DNA of 64,000 bases from contig NZ_JAUSKL010000058.1 in assembly GCF_030646925.1 (NCBI RefSeq), positions 36,123 to 100,122 on the forward strand. Reading direction: 5' to 3'. This document shows, one piece after another, positions 1 to 8,326 of this stretch; position 1 is the first letter of the stretch, and every line of letters begins with the position of its first letter. The DNA comes from Candidatus Binatus sp. Lineage in GTDB: Bacteria; Desulfobacterota; Binatia; Binatales; Binataceae. Below the pieces are notes generated by a model. It saw only the letters and a program-made list of their open reading frames with translations. It did not search any database and was not told where the DNA came from. A program made the position numbers and the translations under genes.

Positions 1-1
1 G

Positions 2-1642
2 AAGCTCGATCGAATCCGTCCGCTGATTGACGTTGGCGCGGGCATCCCGAAGCAGCTATCGATCCCGGACGCGTTTTCTGTGAACGGCATTGTCAAAGGA
101 TCGTGGGCGCAAATGCCTTTCACGATCGGCTCCGATCTGACCGCGCATCGCGTTGTGTACGCAGGTGCGCTTGGTAAGCCCGCTGGTACTCGGCTCGTGG
201 TCAACGTCAGCGGAACGCTGACCAATCAGCTCAATGTGTCGAATGTGAAGGCAACGCTGGCTGCGCTCGAGTTGACCGCGACCAACATTTCCACCGCCGA
301 CGACCGGCCTCCGAGCGCGCAAATCGATACCAACAGGTTCAACCTCGCGAGCGTCGCTCCGAGCGTGACGCCGGTGGCAAGCTACGGCATCTCCGGCGCC
401 GGCGAGCTTCACGGCAATTTGAAACTGATAGATCACGAGCCCGATCTCGACGGAGCGGTGACGCTGAAAGATGCGGCGATGAAGCCGGGGCCGTCGTGGC
501 CTGCGATTTCGCATCTCAGCGGCGAGTTTCGCTTTCATCCCGGCGACGAGATCACCGAGAAAGCGACCTTCGCGATCGGGTCGTCGAATGCGTCGCTCGA
601 AGCGCGCGTCGTCACACTGAATCCGCTGAGTGCCAGCTACACGATGCGCGCCGCGGCGTTGGATGTGGCTGATTTGTTGGGGAGCCAGCCGGCGAACGAG
701 ACGATCAATCAAATGGTGATCGCAGGTACCGCGGACGGCGCGTTGTCGGCGCCGCGGCTGAACGCAGAGATCAAGTCGCCCGAGGGCCAGCTCATCGGGA
801 TTCCCTATCGCAATCTCGATATCAGCGCCGCGTACAAGAAAGATCGGCTCGTCGCGACGCCGGTCAGGATGAATCTGCTCGACGGATCGCTCTCCGCGCA
901 GATCGACGCGATGCTCGGCGCGAAGCCGCATTTCACGATCGCGTTCGTGATGAACAATCTCAATATCGAGCACGGATTGCGCTCGCAAAAGATCGGAGCG
1001 GCGGACACGGTTCACGGTTTTCTGAGCGGCAACGTGACGGCGTCCGGCGCCGGCTCGGCGTGGGAACGAATCAAGCCGACGCTGCGCGGTAGCGGCCGCC
1101 TCTCGCTCGCGAACGGCAAGTTGGTGGGCGTCAATATCGTGGCGGACGCGATCAACGCGGTCGCCGCGGCGCCCGGCGTCAGTCAGATCGTCAAGGTCGC
1201 CTTCACGCCCAGCCATCGCGACTTGCTGGTCGATCCGAATACGGAACTCCGGAGCGCGAGCATGAGTTTTCAACTGGTGGGCGATCGCTTCACGACGCAT
1301 GATCTGACGGCGGAATCGCCGGACTACGGAATTCGCGGTGACGGATGGTTCGACATGGATAAAAATCTCGACATGGCGGCGGACATCCTGCTGACGTTCG
1401 GGATGCAGGTGCCGATTCCGGTCGGCGTGTCGGGAAAGCTGCCCGACGTTCGCGTGCTGCCGGATATTCCGATGCTGGCCGAGCACGTCGCGATCGGCGC
1501 AGTCACCGCGCCGGGGCGAATAATCGAGGGCGGCGTGAGCGCGGTCGGCACGCTGATCCGCGGCGGATCGTCGAGTGCCTCCAATTCGAATTCGTCGTCG
1601 ATGCCGAATCCGCTCGACAGCATCAAAGGATGGTTTCGCTGA
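2..1642 (+). CDS. AsmA family protein, 5'-truncated by window edge
   Basis: The frame is open from base 2, so the true start lies upstream and the GTG at 80 is only the first internal start-like codon. The visible 546 residues are beta-rich, with repeated short hydrophobic/charged strands. The C-terminal part, from about base 1000, resembles AsmA C-terminal regions: a stretch on an LSLANGKLVGVNIVADAIN theme, followed by a 'YGIRGDGWFDMDKNLDMA' strand pattern. AsmA-like proteins are anchored in the inner membrane and span the periplasm, and are linked to envelope lipid transport or outer-membrane assembly. The tail is Ser/Asn-rich. It overlaps the next gene by 13 bp if that gene starts at 1630. 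Family assignment is good; exact role is unknown. Confidence 0.75.
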   Translation, partial: KLDRIRPLIDVGAGIPKQLSIPDAFSVNGIVKGSWAQMPFTIGSDLTAHRVVYAGALGKPAGTRLVVNVSGTLTNQLNVSNVKATLAALELTATNISTADDRPPSAQIDTNRFNLASVAPSVTPVASYGISGAGELHGNLKLIDHEPDLDGAVTLKDAAMKPGPSWPAISHLSGEFRFHPGDEITEKATFAIGSSNASLEARVVTLNPLSASYTMRAAALDVADLLGSQPANETINQMVIAGTADGALSAPRLNAEIKSPEGQLIGIPYRNLDISAAYKKDRLVATPVRMNLLDGSLSAQIDAMLGAKPHFTIAFVMNNLNIEHGLRSQKIGAADTVHGFLSGNVTASGAGSAWERIKPTLRGSGRLSLANGKLVGVNIVADAINAVAAAPGVSQIVKVAFTPSHRDLLVDPNTELRSASMSFQLVGDRFTTHDLTAESPDYGIRGDGWFDMDKNLDMAADILLTFGMQVPIPVGVSGKLPDVRVLPDIPMLAEHVAIGAVTAPGRIIEGGVSAVGTLIRGGSSSASNSNSSSMPNPLDSIKGWFR

Positions 1643-2211
1643 GACTTAATCGATCTTCCGATTCGCTACCGCACATGGCTCGTCTGCGCGACATCATTGA
1701 AGCCCGCCCGCGAATCCTGTTCGTTGGAATCAACCCGAGCCTTCGCTCCGAGCAGGTCGGGCACCATTTTGCCGGCCCGGGAAATCCATTCTGGCGCTTG
1801 CTGTATGCGTCGCGGCTGGTTCCGGTCGAACTGAAGCATGAGGAGGATACGCGTCTGCCGCAATTTGGATTGGCGCTCACCAATCTATGCTCTCGTGCGA
1901 CGCGATCCGCCGCCGAACTGACTGCCGACGAGATGAATCGCGGCGCGCGCATGCTTCCGGCGAAGATTCGACGCGCGAATCCGCAGGTGGTCGCGTTCGT
2001 CGGCGTATCGATCTATCGCCGCTTGTTTGGAGCGGCGGCGAGCGCCGGCGCGGGTCTCAAACCCGAGACGATCGCCGCTGCACGCGTGTTCGTGCTGCCC
2101 AATCCGAGCGGGCTCAATGCGAGCTTCCCGGGCTTCAAGGACAAACTGGTCTGGTTCGAGGCGCTGCGCGAATTTGTGCGATCAGAATTTCCTGAGGCCC
2201 CGTCGAATTGA
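1630..2211 (+). CDS. mug: Mug/TDG-type mismatch-specific uracil-DNA glycosylase
   Basis: A protein of about 193 residues that removes uracil, thymine or ethenocytosine mispaired with guanine in base-excision repair. The Mug motif-1 signature GINPS is at residues 33-37, with an N where UDG family 1 has an Asp. It is followed by GPGNPFW (the family's pattern of small residues then FW), and motif 2 NPSGLN is near residue 157. Length fits the family. The ATG at 1630 overlaps the AsmA frame; an in-frame ATG at 1675 (residue 16) is equally possible and would remove a poorly conserved N-terminus. Confidence 0.88.
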   Translation: MVSLRLNRSSDSLPHMARLRDIIEARPRILFVGINPSLRSEQVGHHFAGPGNPFWRLLYASRLVPVELKHEEDTRLPQFGLALTNLCSRATRSAAELTADEMNRGARMLPAKIRRANPQVVAFVGVSIYRRLFGAAASAGAGLKPETIAAARVFVLPNPSGLNASFPGFKDKLVWFEALREFVRSEFPEAPSN

Positions 2212-2237
2212 GTAGTTGCGATTAGATCATTTGCGCG

Positions 2238-2648
2238 TTGAACTTGGCGCGGCGCGAAACTAGCATCGGCAATCGATCGCAATTGGATATCGGCGACATC
2301 GGATTCGGCATCGTCGTGCATCCGCGCGACCCCAACACCGCGTGGGTGTTTCCGATGGACGGCGCCACGGTGTGGCCGCGCACGAGTCCGGGCGGACGGC
2401 CGGCAGCGTATCGCACCATCGATGGCGGCGAGAGCTGGCGCCGGCAAGATCGCGGACTGCCGCGGCGTCACGCGTGGTTCACGGTGAAGCGGCAGGCATT
2501 TTGCGCCGACGAGTTCGATCCGGTGGGCATCTACTTCGGCACCACCAGCGGCGAAATCTGGATGAGTCCCAATGAAGGGCGCGACTGGAACCTCGTCGCA
2601 TCGCATCTGCCGCATATCTATTCAGTATCGGCGGCGACGCTCTCCTGA
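2238..2648 (+). pseudogene. C-terminal fragment of a BNR/WD40-like repeat protein
   Basis: The reading frame carries BNR/sialidase-type Asp-box repeats (TIDGGESW, and SGEIWMSPNEGRDW) typical of beta-propeller proteins annotated as exo-sialidase-like or VPS10-like. Those proteins are usually more than 300 residues, whereas only about 136 are left. An in-frame TAG at 2223-2225 closes the frame just upstream, and a TTG at 2238 would be the only start, so this is best read as a 5'-truncated gene. Its stop codon overlaps the ATG of the MoaD/ThiS gene (ATGA at 2645-2649 region), so the original operon junction is preserved. It could still be translated as a short protein. Confidence 0.6.
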
Positions 2649-2908
2649 TGCGAGTGACTATACCCAGTCCGCTTCGATCATATACTCAGGGGCGAAGCGA
2701 AGTTGATACTACGGGCAATAGCTTCTCCGAGTTACTGAGTAATCTCGATACTGCTTTTCCAGGTATCCGCTTTCGCATGATCGATGAGCAGGATCGCATC
2801 CGCCGCCATATCCGGTTCTTCGTCAATCGCGAGCAGGTGACCGATCTCGCGCAGGCGCTCCGCGACGATGACGAGGTGCAGATCCTCTGCGCCCTCAGCG
2901 GCGGCTGA
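2648..2908 (+). CDS. MoaD/ThiS family beta-grasp sulfur-carrier-like protein
   Basis: An 86-residue protein starting MRVTIPSPLRSYT and ending LSGG. This has the size and the C-terminal di-glycine of ubiquitin-like sulfur carriers, where the terminal Gly is adenylated and thiocarboxylated in molybdopterin, thiamin or other sulfur transfer. The segment after residue 25 (SELLSNLDTAFPGIRFRMID) fits the MoaD helix. It is translationally coupled (ATGA) to the BNR-repeat remnant. No MoeB/ThiF-type activating enzyme is nearby, so its acceptor pathway cannot be told. It converges with the minus-strand ABC operon, leaving only 10 bp between the stop codons and no visible terminator. Confidence 0.75.
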   Translation: MRVTIPSPLRSYTQGRSEVDTTGNSFSELLSNLDTAFPGIRFRMIDEQDRIRRHIRFFVNREQVTDLAQALRDDDEVQILCALSGG

Positions 2909-2918
2909 TCGTTCTGCC

Positions 2919-3707
2919 CTACTCCTGTTTCACCAGCAAGCCGCGGCGGCGCGCTGCTTCGAAAATCCAGCGGAACCCAGCGATCGCCATCGCAAAATAA
3001 ATCAGGTTGAGACCCGCGGCCCACCAGAAGTGAAACCACGAAAATCCGTGACCCGCGAGCACGCTGCGCATCCCTTCGAATGAATGCGCCGTCGGGAGCA
3101 TCCATGCTACTCCGCGCAAAAATCCCGGCAGCGCCGCCATCGGATAGAACACGCACGAGACCGGCTGCAGCAGTCCGGCGAAACTCCACGCGAGCCCCTG
3201 AATCTTGGTCGTGAATCGAAAAATCAGCCCCGTGATCATCACGCCCAGCGCGAGCGCGAAGAACACCAGGTTCGCCATGTACGGCAGAAACTTCGGCATC
3301 AGCGGAAAGATGTCGAACGAGTACGCTGCCAGCGCGATCAGTGACGCAGCGACGAGACCAACCATCGTCTTCAGCAGGTTCACCATGATCAGCCCTGTCA
3401 GGTATTCCCAGACCGTGAGCGGCGTCGAGAACAGGTTGATCAAATTGCGCGACCACAACTCGTCGAGAAAGCCGACCGCCATGTCGCGCTGAAACGAAAA
3501 AAACATCCCCCACAGGATGGCGGCGCCGAGCAGAAAGCTGACCAGCCCCGGCTGCAATCGATTGCCGCGCGCGAGATAAATCGTGAAGAAGCCCCACACG
3601 ATGATGTCGAGCACCGGCCAGTAAACCATGTCGGTGATGCGATCCATGTTGCGCAGCGCTTCGTAGTAGTGGCGCTGGATCACGGCTGCGATGCGATGAA
3701 TTTTCAT
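2919..3707 (-). CDS. ABC-2 type exporter permease
   Basis: A 262-residue integral membrane protein with about six hydrophobic segments (for example around residues 28-46, 55-72, 105-130, 140-165, 175-195 and 228-248) and the ABC-2 permease fold. Its start overlaps the stop of the ATPase gene upstream by 4 bp, so the two are co-translated and form one exporter half each. Substrate is not indicated by sequence; related pairs export polysaccharide, lipids or drugs. The N-terminus MKIHRIAAVIQRHYYEALRN is cytoplasmic and amphipathic, as is usual. Confidence 0.85.
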   Translation of the reverse strand: MKIHRIAAVIQRHYYEALRNMDRITDMVYWPVLDIIVWGFFTIYLARGNRLQPGLVSFLLGAAILWGMFFSFQRDMAVGFLDELWSRNLINLFSTPLTVWEYLTGLIMVNLLKTMVGLVAASLIALAAYSFDIFPLMPKFLPYMANLVFFALALGVMITGLIFRFTTKIQGLAWSFAGLLQPVSCVFYPMAALPGFLRGVAWMLPTAHSFEGMRSVLAGHGFSWFHFWWAAGLNLIYFAMAIAGFRWIFEAARRRGLLVKQE

Positions 3708-4444
3708 GCGGCCTTGCCTTTGACGACGCGCATGAAGACTTCTTCCAGCGCGGGCGTCTCGCGTTCCTCTTCGAGGATCGCTTGCGTGATTTCGATTGGG
3801 CTGCCACTCGCGATCACTTTTCCGTGATGCAGAAAAATGATGCGGTTACACATCCGCTCAACCTCGTCCATGTTGTGCGAGGTGTAGAGAATCGTGGTGC
3901 CGCGTTCGCGCTGCGCCTCAAGCAAAATTTCTTTCACTTGCCATGCGATCTCCGGGTCGAGGTAGGCAGTCGGCTCATCGAGCAGCAGCAGGCGCGGATT
4001 GTTCATGAACGCCTTGCAGAGACCGACCCGCGTGTTTTCCCCCGACGACAATCTCGCGATCGGCTTCTTGCGCAGCTCGGTGATGCCGAACAGCTCGAGC
4101 ATCTCGTCGATTCGTTCGCGCGGATTGGGCACCGCGTAGAGCCGTGCAAAAATTTTCAGGTTCTCCATCACCGTCAGCCGATAAGGAAACGCGACGTACG
4201 GCGACGTGAAATTCATCTGCGCGAGAATTTCCTCGCGATCGGTCGCGATCGACTTGCCGAAAATCTCGATCCGCCCCGAGCTCGGCGTGATCAAGCCCAG
4301 GATCATGTGAATCGTGGTGGTCTTGCCCGCGCCGTTGGGCCCGAGCAATCCAACGATTTCGCCCGCCTCGATTTGGAAGGAGACATTTTCGACGGCGGTG
4401 AAGCCGCGAAAGGACTTCGTGAGATTTTCCACTTTTACCAGCAT
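3704..4444 (-). CDS. ABC-2 type exporter ATP-binding protein
   Basis: ATPase subunit partnered with the downstream permease. Walker A GPNGAGKTT is at residues 35-43, the signature loop LSSGENTRV near 131 (SSGE instead of SGGQ), and Walker B LLLLDEPTAYLD near 150, followed by the switch His in YTSHNMDEV. The reading frame is open to an ATG at 4504, but that start would translate through the intrinsic terminator at 4479-4517. The ATG at 4444 (MLVKVENLTKSFRG) begins exactly where ABC ATPases usually start, so I chose it. About 246 residues. Confidence 0.9.
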   Translation of the reverse strand: MLVKVENLTKSFRGFTAVENVSFQIEAGEIVGLLGPNGAGKTTTIHMILGLITPSSGRIEIFGKSIATDREEILAQMNFTSPYVAFPYRLTVMENLKIFARLYAVPNPRERIDEMLELFGITELRKKPIARLSSGENTRVGLCKAFMNNPRLLLLDEPTAYLDPEIAWQVKEILLEAQRERGTTILYTSHNMDEVERMCNRIIFLHHGKVIASGSPIEITQAILEEERETPALEEVFMRVVKGKAA

Positions 4445-4478
4445 CGCCTTGCCTGCTTTCGACTTGTCGTCGCGAAAT

Positions 4479-4517
4479 AAAAAAAACGGCCACGGATGAT
4501 TCATTCACCCGTGGCCG
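4479..4517 (-). terminator. Strong intrinsic terminator upstream of the ABC exporter genes
   Basis: Perfect 9-bp inverted repeat: CGGCCACGG at 4487-4495 and CCGTGGCCG at 4509-4517, with a 13-nt loop. On the minus strand it is followed by an eight-base T run (4486-4479). It ends 34 bp before the chosen ATPase start, so it stops transcription coming from further right or acts as an attenuator in the exporter leader. Confidence 0.85.
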
Positions 4518-4733
4518 CCTGAACTCGTTTGTTGATCTATCAGCTAGTCAAAACTCGATGTTCGAGCACACTCCCACGGGACGATTGCCCCGGTTTCTTT
4601 CTAGTTTGTTAAACATCGTGAGGGTGTCTTTGCTAACGCCGAAGCGGTAAATCTAGCAGAGTGGCGCGCATCAGGCCATACCGGATAAGTTCGCCAGCAA
4701 CACACCGTCGGCCTGACTCGCTCGTGCGGCGTG
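4518..4733 (-). other. Gene-free stretch between two minus-strand terminators
   Basis: About 215 bp without a convincing reading frame, lying between the terminator of the amidohydrolase gene and the terminator in front of the exporter. On the minus strand it can form local hairpins, for example CGGG..CCCG around 4580-4592. This layout (terminator, gap, terminator) is what an independently transcribed small RNA or an attenuated leader would look like. I do not recognise a known RNA family in it. Confidence 0.3.
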
Positions 4734-4736
4734 CCG

Positions 4737-4767
4737 AAAAAAGGCCGGGCGGGGGACCGTCCGGCCT
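4737..4767 (-). terminator. Intrinsic terminator after the amidohydrolase gene
   Basis: Ten-base stem with one G-U pair: GGCCGGGCGG at 4743-4752 and CCGTCCGGCC at 4757-4766, four-base loop. On the minus strand it is followed by six T (4742-4737). It lies 30 bp beyond the stop of the amidohydrolase gene and has A/T tracts on both sides, so it could work in both directions. Confidence 0.85.
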
Positions 4768-4796
4768 TTGCGATTCAATCTAAGCTCGCGATCGTT

Positions 4797-6521
4797 TCAG
4801 GCGCTGGCGCGCGGCACCGGCTGCGGCCCGCGAATCAGCTTGCCCGGCATCGCCTCGGTCGGCCTGCCGTCCTCGAACGTAACCTCGCCGCTTACCACCG
4901 TGAATTTGTAGCCGTCGGCGCGCTGGATCAGCCGGCGTCCGCCCGCTGGCAGATCGAACACCATCTGCGGCGGATGCAGCCGCAGACCTTCGAGATCGAT
5001 CACATTCACGTCGGCCTTCATGCCCGCCGCGAGCACTCCGCGATCGTGCAGGCCGTAGAACTTCGCGGTGTCGCTGGTCTGGCGTTTGACCGCCAACTCG
5101 ATCGGCAGGCGCTCGCCGCGGCTACGATCGCGCACCCAATGCGTCAGCAGATACGTCGGCATGCTCGCGTCGCAAATCAATCCGCAGTGCGCACCGCCGT
5201 CGCTCAGTCCGAGCGCTGTGATCGGATCGACCAGCATCTCGCGCAGTGCATCGAAGTTGTAGTCCGAGTAATTCGCGAACGGCATATAGAGCAGCTCGCG
5301 GCCGTTGCGCTCGAGCATCAGCTCGTAGGTGAGCTCTTGCGGAGTTTTTCCTTGACGCTCTGCGCGCGCCGCGACGCTGGTTTCGCGCTCGGGCTCGTAG
5401 TTCGGCGGATCGCCGAGCGCGAAGTATTTTGCGAAATTCGTGAGAAAGTAATTCGTCATGCGATCCTTGACGCCCGGTTGCTCGGCGAGGATTCGTGCGC
5501 GCATTTCGGGCTCGCGCATCTTCGCGACGCGCTCATCGATCGGCAGATGCGCAATCTCGCGATACGCGGGATGCGTGATGAACGGATGCAGCGAGCTCTC
5601 GAGGCCCATCAGCATCCCGGTCGGACGTCCGGGAATCTGCGGCACCAGGTTCGCGCCTTCCGCATTGTATTTGCGCACGCGATCGAGCACGCGGCGAAAT
5701 GCGGTCGGATCGTTGTCGGTCTGCGCCATCGCGAATGTGATCGGCAAGCCGGTTTCCGTCGAGAGCTTGATCATCCATTCCATCGTCGCGTCGGCGCCCA
5801 CCATGTCCGACGCCATCTCGAACACGCCGTGACCGACGTCGCCCATCGCGCGCCCGATTCCGAGCAGCTCCGCCTCGCTGGCGAACGTGCCCGGCACCAA
5901 TTCCTTGTTTTTCGCGCGATGCAGCATGGTCCGCGACGTGGTGAATCCGAGCGCGCCGGCCTTTAGCGCATCCCGCACCAATGCCGCCATCTTCGCGATG
6001 TCATCGGGCGTCGCTTCCTCGTTGTGCGCGCCTCGCTCGCCCATCACATACGTCCGCAGCGAGCCGTGCGGCATCTGCGTGCCGACGTCGAGGACACGCT
6101 TCATCTTCTCGATCGCGTCCATGTACTGCGGGAACGATTCCCAGTTCCACTTGATTCCTTCCGACAGCGCCGTGCCCGGAATGTCCTCGACGCCCTCCAT
6201 CAGGCCGATCAGAAATTCCTCCTGCCCGCGCTGCACCGGTGCGAAGCCGACACCGCAATTCCCCATCACGATCGTCGTCACGCCGTGCCAACTCGACGGA
6301 CTCAAGTATGGATCCCACGTCACCTGGCCGTCGTAGTGCGTGTGAATGTCAACCCATCCGGGTGCGACTAGCAGTCCCGCTGCGTCGATTTCGCGCCGCG
6401 CTGCGCCAGCCTTGCCGCCGACGCTCGTGATGATGCCGTCGTCGATCGCGACGTCGCCGACGAACGCGGGCGCGCCGCTGCCGTCGACAATTTTGCCATT
6501 TCGAATTACCAGGTCATGCAT
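4797..6521 (-). CDS. Amidohydrolase, N-acyl-D-amino-acid deacylase type
   Basis: A 574-residue metal-dependent hydrolase of the amidohydrolase superfamily. The N-terminal beta-sandwich strand (LVIRNGKIVDGSG) precedes the metal site His-X-His in DIHTHYDGQ (H60, H62). NCGVGFAPV follows at about residue 93, the Cys-containing motif typical of D-aminoacylases. The C-terminal SDGGAHCGLICDAS segment contains an Asp of the metal/catalytic site type. Likely cytoplasmic; acts on N-acyl-D-amino acids or a related amide/cyclic amide. Such proteins are very common as paralogues in soil bacteria and substrate cannot be assigned. It has its own terminator downstream. Confidence 0.82.
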   Translation of the reverse strand: MHDLVIRNGKIVDGSGAPAFVGDVAIDDGIITSVGGKAGAARREIDAAGLLVAPGWVDIHTHYDGQVTWDPYLSPSSWHGVTTIVMGNCGVGFAPVQRGQEEFLIGLMEGVEDIPGTALSEGIKWNWESFPQYMDAIEKMKRVLDVGTQMPHGSLRTYVMGERGAHNEEATPDDIAKMAALVRDALKAGALGFTTSRTMLHRAKNKELVPGTFASEAELLGIGRAMGDVGHGVFEMASDMVGADATMEWMIKLSTETGLPITFAMAQTDNDPTAFRRVLDRVRKYNAEGANLVPQIPGRPTGMLMGLESSLHPFITHPAYREIAHLPIDERVAKMREPEMRARILAEQPGVKDRMTNYFLTNFAKYFALGDPPNYEPERETSVAARAERQGKTPQELTYELMLERNGRELLYMPFANYSDYNFDALREMLVDPITALGLSDGGAHCGLICDASMPTYLLTHWVRDRSRGERLPIELAVKRQTSDTAKFYGLHDRGVLAAGMKADVNVIDLEGLRLHPPQMVFDLPAGGRRLIQRADGYKFTVVSGEVTFEDGRPTEAMPGKLIRGPQPVPRASA

Positions 6522-6606
6522 CGCTCAGCTCCTCTCGTTCCACTCGTTCGGTCGATGCGAAGGATTTCAGTGACTCGCGTTTTACCAAACGTTCGGTCGA
6601 TAAACG

Positions 6607-6642
6607 CGAAAGGGCAGCCCGATCGCACGGACTGCCCTTCGC
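6607..6642 (-). terminator. Hairpin terminator after the LLM oxidoreductase gene
   Basis: Inverted repeat AAGGGCAG (6610-6617) and CTGCCCTT (6632-6639), extendable by CCG/CGG inside, located 24 bp after the LLM gene stop. The following T run is short (TTTCGCGTTT on the minus strand), so termination may be partial. Confidence 0.6.
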
Positions 6643-6665
6643 TTCATTGTTCTAACGAAAACAAA

Positions 6666-7748
6666 TCAGGCAGCTTCCGCCTTGATGCCGTTGAGCTTCT
6701 TCAGCTCCGGCATAACTTCCTTGGCGAACAGGTGCAGGCTCTTCTCCGCGTCATCGTACGGCATGCCCGCGTAGCTGAAGACGCCAGTGTAATGATCGGC
6801 GCCGACCTTCCGCCGAATCTCGTCGATCTTGTTGAAGCACATGTCAGGCGTGCCCCAAACCTGCAGGTTCAGGAAGTACTCGATCGACGCGTCGGTGTTG
6901 CCGCCGAGGCTCTTCGCCATCTGCTCGTAGTACTCGTAGCCCTTGGCCTTGCCGAAATGCTCGCTCGCCATCTCATAGTGGCGCAGCGCCGTCTGCCAGT
7001 AGCCGCCGATATACTTGACCGCCATCTCACGCGCGCGATCGGCGCTCTTGTCGCAGAAGGTCCAGCCCGCCGCGATCGTCGGCAGCGGCTCGCCGCCGTT
7101 TACCTGCTTGTAGATTTGGCGATACTCGCCCAGTTCCTGCGCGACCGCTTCCCACGGCTTCTGCGGGATGATCAGGATGCCGACGCCGAGCTTCGCCATG
7201 ATGCGCGAGGATTCGGGCGATACCGCGGCGGCGTAAGTGCGGCCCTTGAACGACTTGAACGGCTTGGGCCGGATGTCGCGGCGCGGCTGCTTGATATACT
7301 TGCCGTCGTACTCGCAGTAGCCCTTCTCGAGGCCCGCGAGCAGCATCTCGGTTGATTCGATAAAGCGCTCGCGCGATTCGCCAAGCGGAACGCGGAAGCC
7401 TTCGAACTCGATTCGCGCAAGGCCGCGGCCAAGTCCGAGAATCATGCGGCCGCCCGACTGATGATCGACGACGGAGACTTGCTCGGCAACCCGCATCGGG
7501 TCATGCCACGGCATCACGACGACCATCGAGCCAAGCTGGATCGTCTTGGTGCGGCCGGCGTAGTAGGTCAGAAATTGCAGGACGTCCGGGCACATCGTGT
7601 AGTCATCGAAATGATGCTCGACGCTCCAGATCGAATCGAATCCGAGCGGCTCGTACATATCGCCGATTCGCAGCTCGCGTTGATAAACCTCGACGTCCGA
7701 GCGTTCATTCATTGGGTTTTGAAAAATTACAGCGCCGCCGACTTTCAT
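6666..7748 (-). CDS. LLM class flavin-dependent oxidoreductase
   Basis: A 360-residue TIM-barrel protein of the luciferase-like monooxygenase family. It starts MKVGGAVIFQNPMNERSD and shows the family pattern WSVEHHFDDYTMCPDVLQF (the HH..D cluster of FMN- or F420-binding members) and a GRMILGLGRG loop near residue 100. Members oxidise organic substrates with reduced flavin or F420. The C-terminal half carries a GTPDMCFNKIDEIRRKVG helix common to this class. It is single-gene with its own terminator. No F420 or flavin reductase gene is next to it, so cofactor and substrate remain open. Confidence 0.85.
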   Translation of the reverse strand: MKVGGAVIFQNPMNERSDVEVYQRELRIGDMYEPLGFDSIWSVEHHFDDYTMCPDVLQFLTYYAGRTKTIQLGSMVVVMPWHDPMRVAEQVSVVDHQSGGRMILGLGRGLARIEFEGFRVPLGESRERFIESTEMLLAGLEKGYCEYDGKYIKQPRRDIRPKPFKSFKGRTYAAAVSPESSRIMAKLGVGILIIPQKPWEAVAQELGEYRQIYKQVNGGEPLPTIAAGWTFCDKSADRAREMAVKYIGGYWQTALRHYEMASEHFGKAKGYEYYEQMAKSLGGNTDASIEYFLNLQVWGTPDMCFNKIDEIRRKVGADHYTGVFSYAGMPYDDAEKSLHLFAKEVMPELKKLNGIKAEAA

Positions 7749-7990
7749 CTTTAAGAGCCTCCGTGTGCCGGAACTACGGTCGTCCGTCTGGACGTACCAG
7801 TGTTGGCTTGAATAACATCACATACCAATCGTTCAGGAATAAAGCAAAGCGCGAATCCGCGGCGAAATTTCAGGATTTCGCGGTTCGAGTCGAGAAGTCG
7901 CCATGATCAGATGATCAACGGCAGCTGACTGAGAACTGCCTCGACCGGATATCCTTACCGACGCACGCCCGCTCCCGCGCGGGCGTCGAT
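7749..7990. other. Intergenic region left of the IS-like element
   Basis: About 240 bp with no supported gene. It must hold the promoter of the LLM gene on the minus strand, although I see no strong -35/-10 pair. A perfect 7-bp inverted repeat (GCGAAAT at 7862-7868 and ATTTCGC at 7875-7881) could be an operator or simply a weak hairpin. Confidence 0.4.
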
Positions 7991-7991
7991 G

Positions 7992-8005
7992 GTGTCCTAA
8001 TTTGA
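7992..8005 (+). repeat. Left terminal inverted repeat of the IS1-like element
   Basis: GTGTCCTAATTTGA, an exact inverted match to 9948-9961. Confidence 0.7.
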
Positions 8006-8053
8006 AATTGCTACACGCTCGCGCCTGTGCCGCGAATCTGAGATCATGGGGAC

Positions 8054-8282
8054 ATGCCCGGTTCCAGAAAACGCCAGAACCCATCGGATGTCAATCAGAT
8101 CGCCGCCATAAGACGCCGTGGCCGGTGAACTGCCAGTCGAGGATGCGGGCAAGAATCCTGCTGCGGTCGCGCTCGGGCGACTCGGTGGTCTAAAGGGCGG
8201 AAAAGCGCGTGCAAAGAAGCTAACTGCGCGTAAACGGTCGCAGATTGCTAAAAAAGCGGCTCTTGCACGGTGGGAAAGCTGA
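8054..8282 (+). pseudogene. Frameshifted small lysine/alanine-rich 'histone-like' protein gene
   Basis: The ATG at 8054 opens MPGSRKRQNPSDVNQIAA, then runs into TGA at 8126-8128. One base out of frame, from about 8112, the sequence reads GELPVEDAGKNPAAVALG, then RLGGLKGGKARAKKLT, then IAKKAALARWES, ending at the TGA 8280-8282. Both halves match one widespread family of short basic proteins with the AAVALGRLGGLKGGKAR core, often annotated as histone H1-like or RNA-binding. A single-base insertion between 8112 and 8126 explains the break. It sits just upstream of hicA in the same orientation. A sequencing error or programmed frameshift cannot be excluded. Confidence 0.65.
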
Positions 8283-8289
8283 ATTTTGT

Positions 8290-8319
8290 TTGCATTAGTC
8301 CCTATATTTGGAGTATGTA
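8290..8319 (+). promoter_or_regulatory. Putative hicAB promoter
   Basis: TTGCAT at 8290-8295 and TATGTA at 8314-8319, 18 bp apart, in an A+T-rich stretch just upstream of hicA. Followed directly by a palindrome likely to be the autoregulatory operator. Confidence 0.4.
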
Positions 8320-8326
8320 ATATCGT

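Noticed and set aside
4731..5966. 411-codon plus-strand frame opposite the amidohydrolase
   Set aside because: Arg/His-rich composition without domains, typical of the complement of a GC-rich gene; the minus frame has the HTH metal motif.
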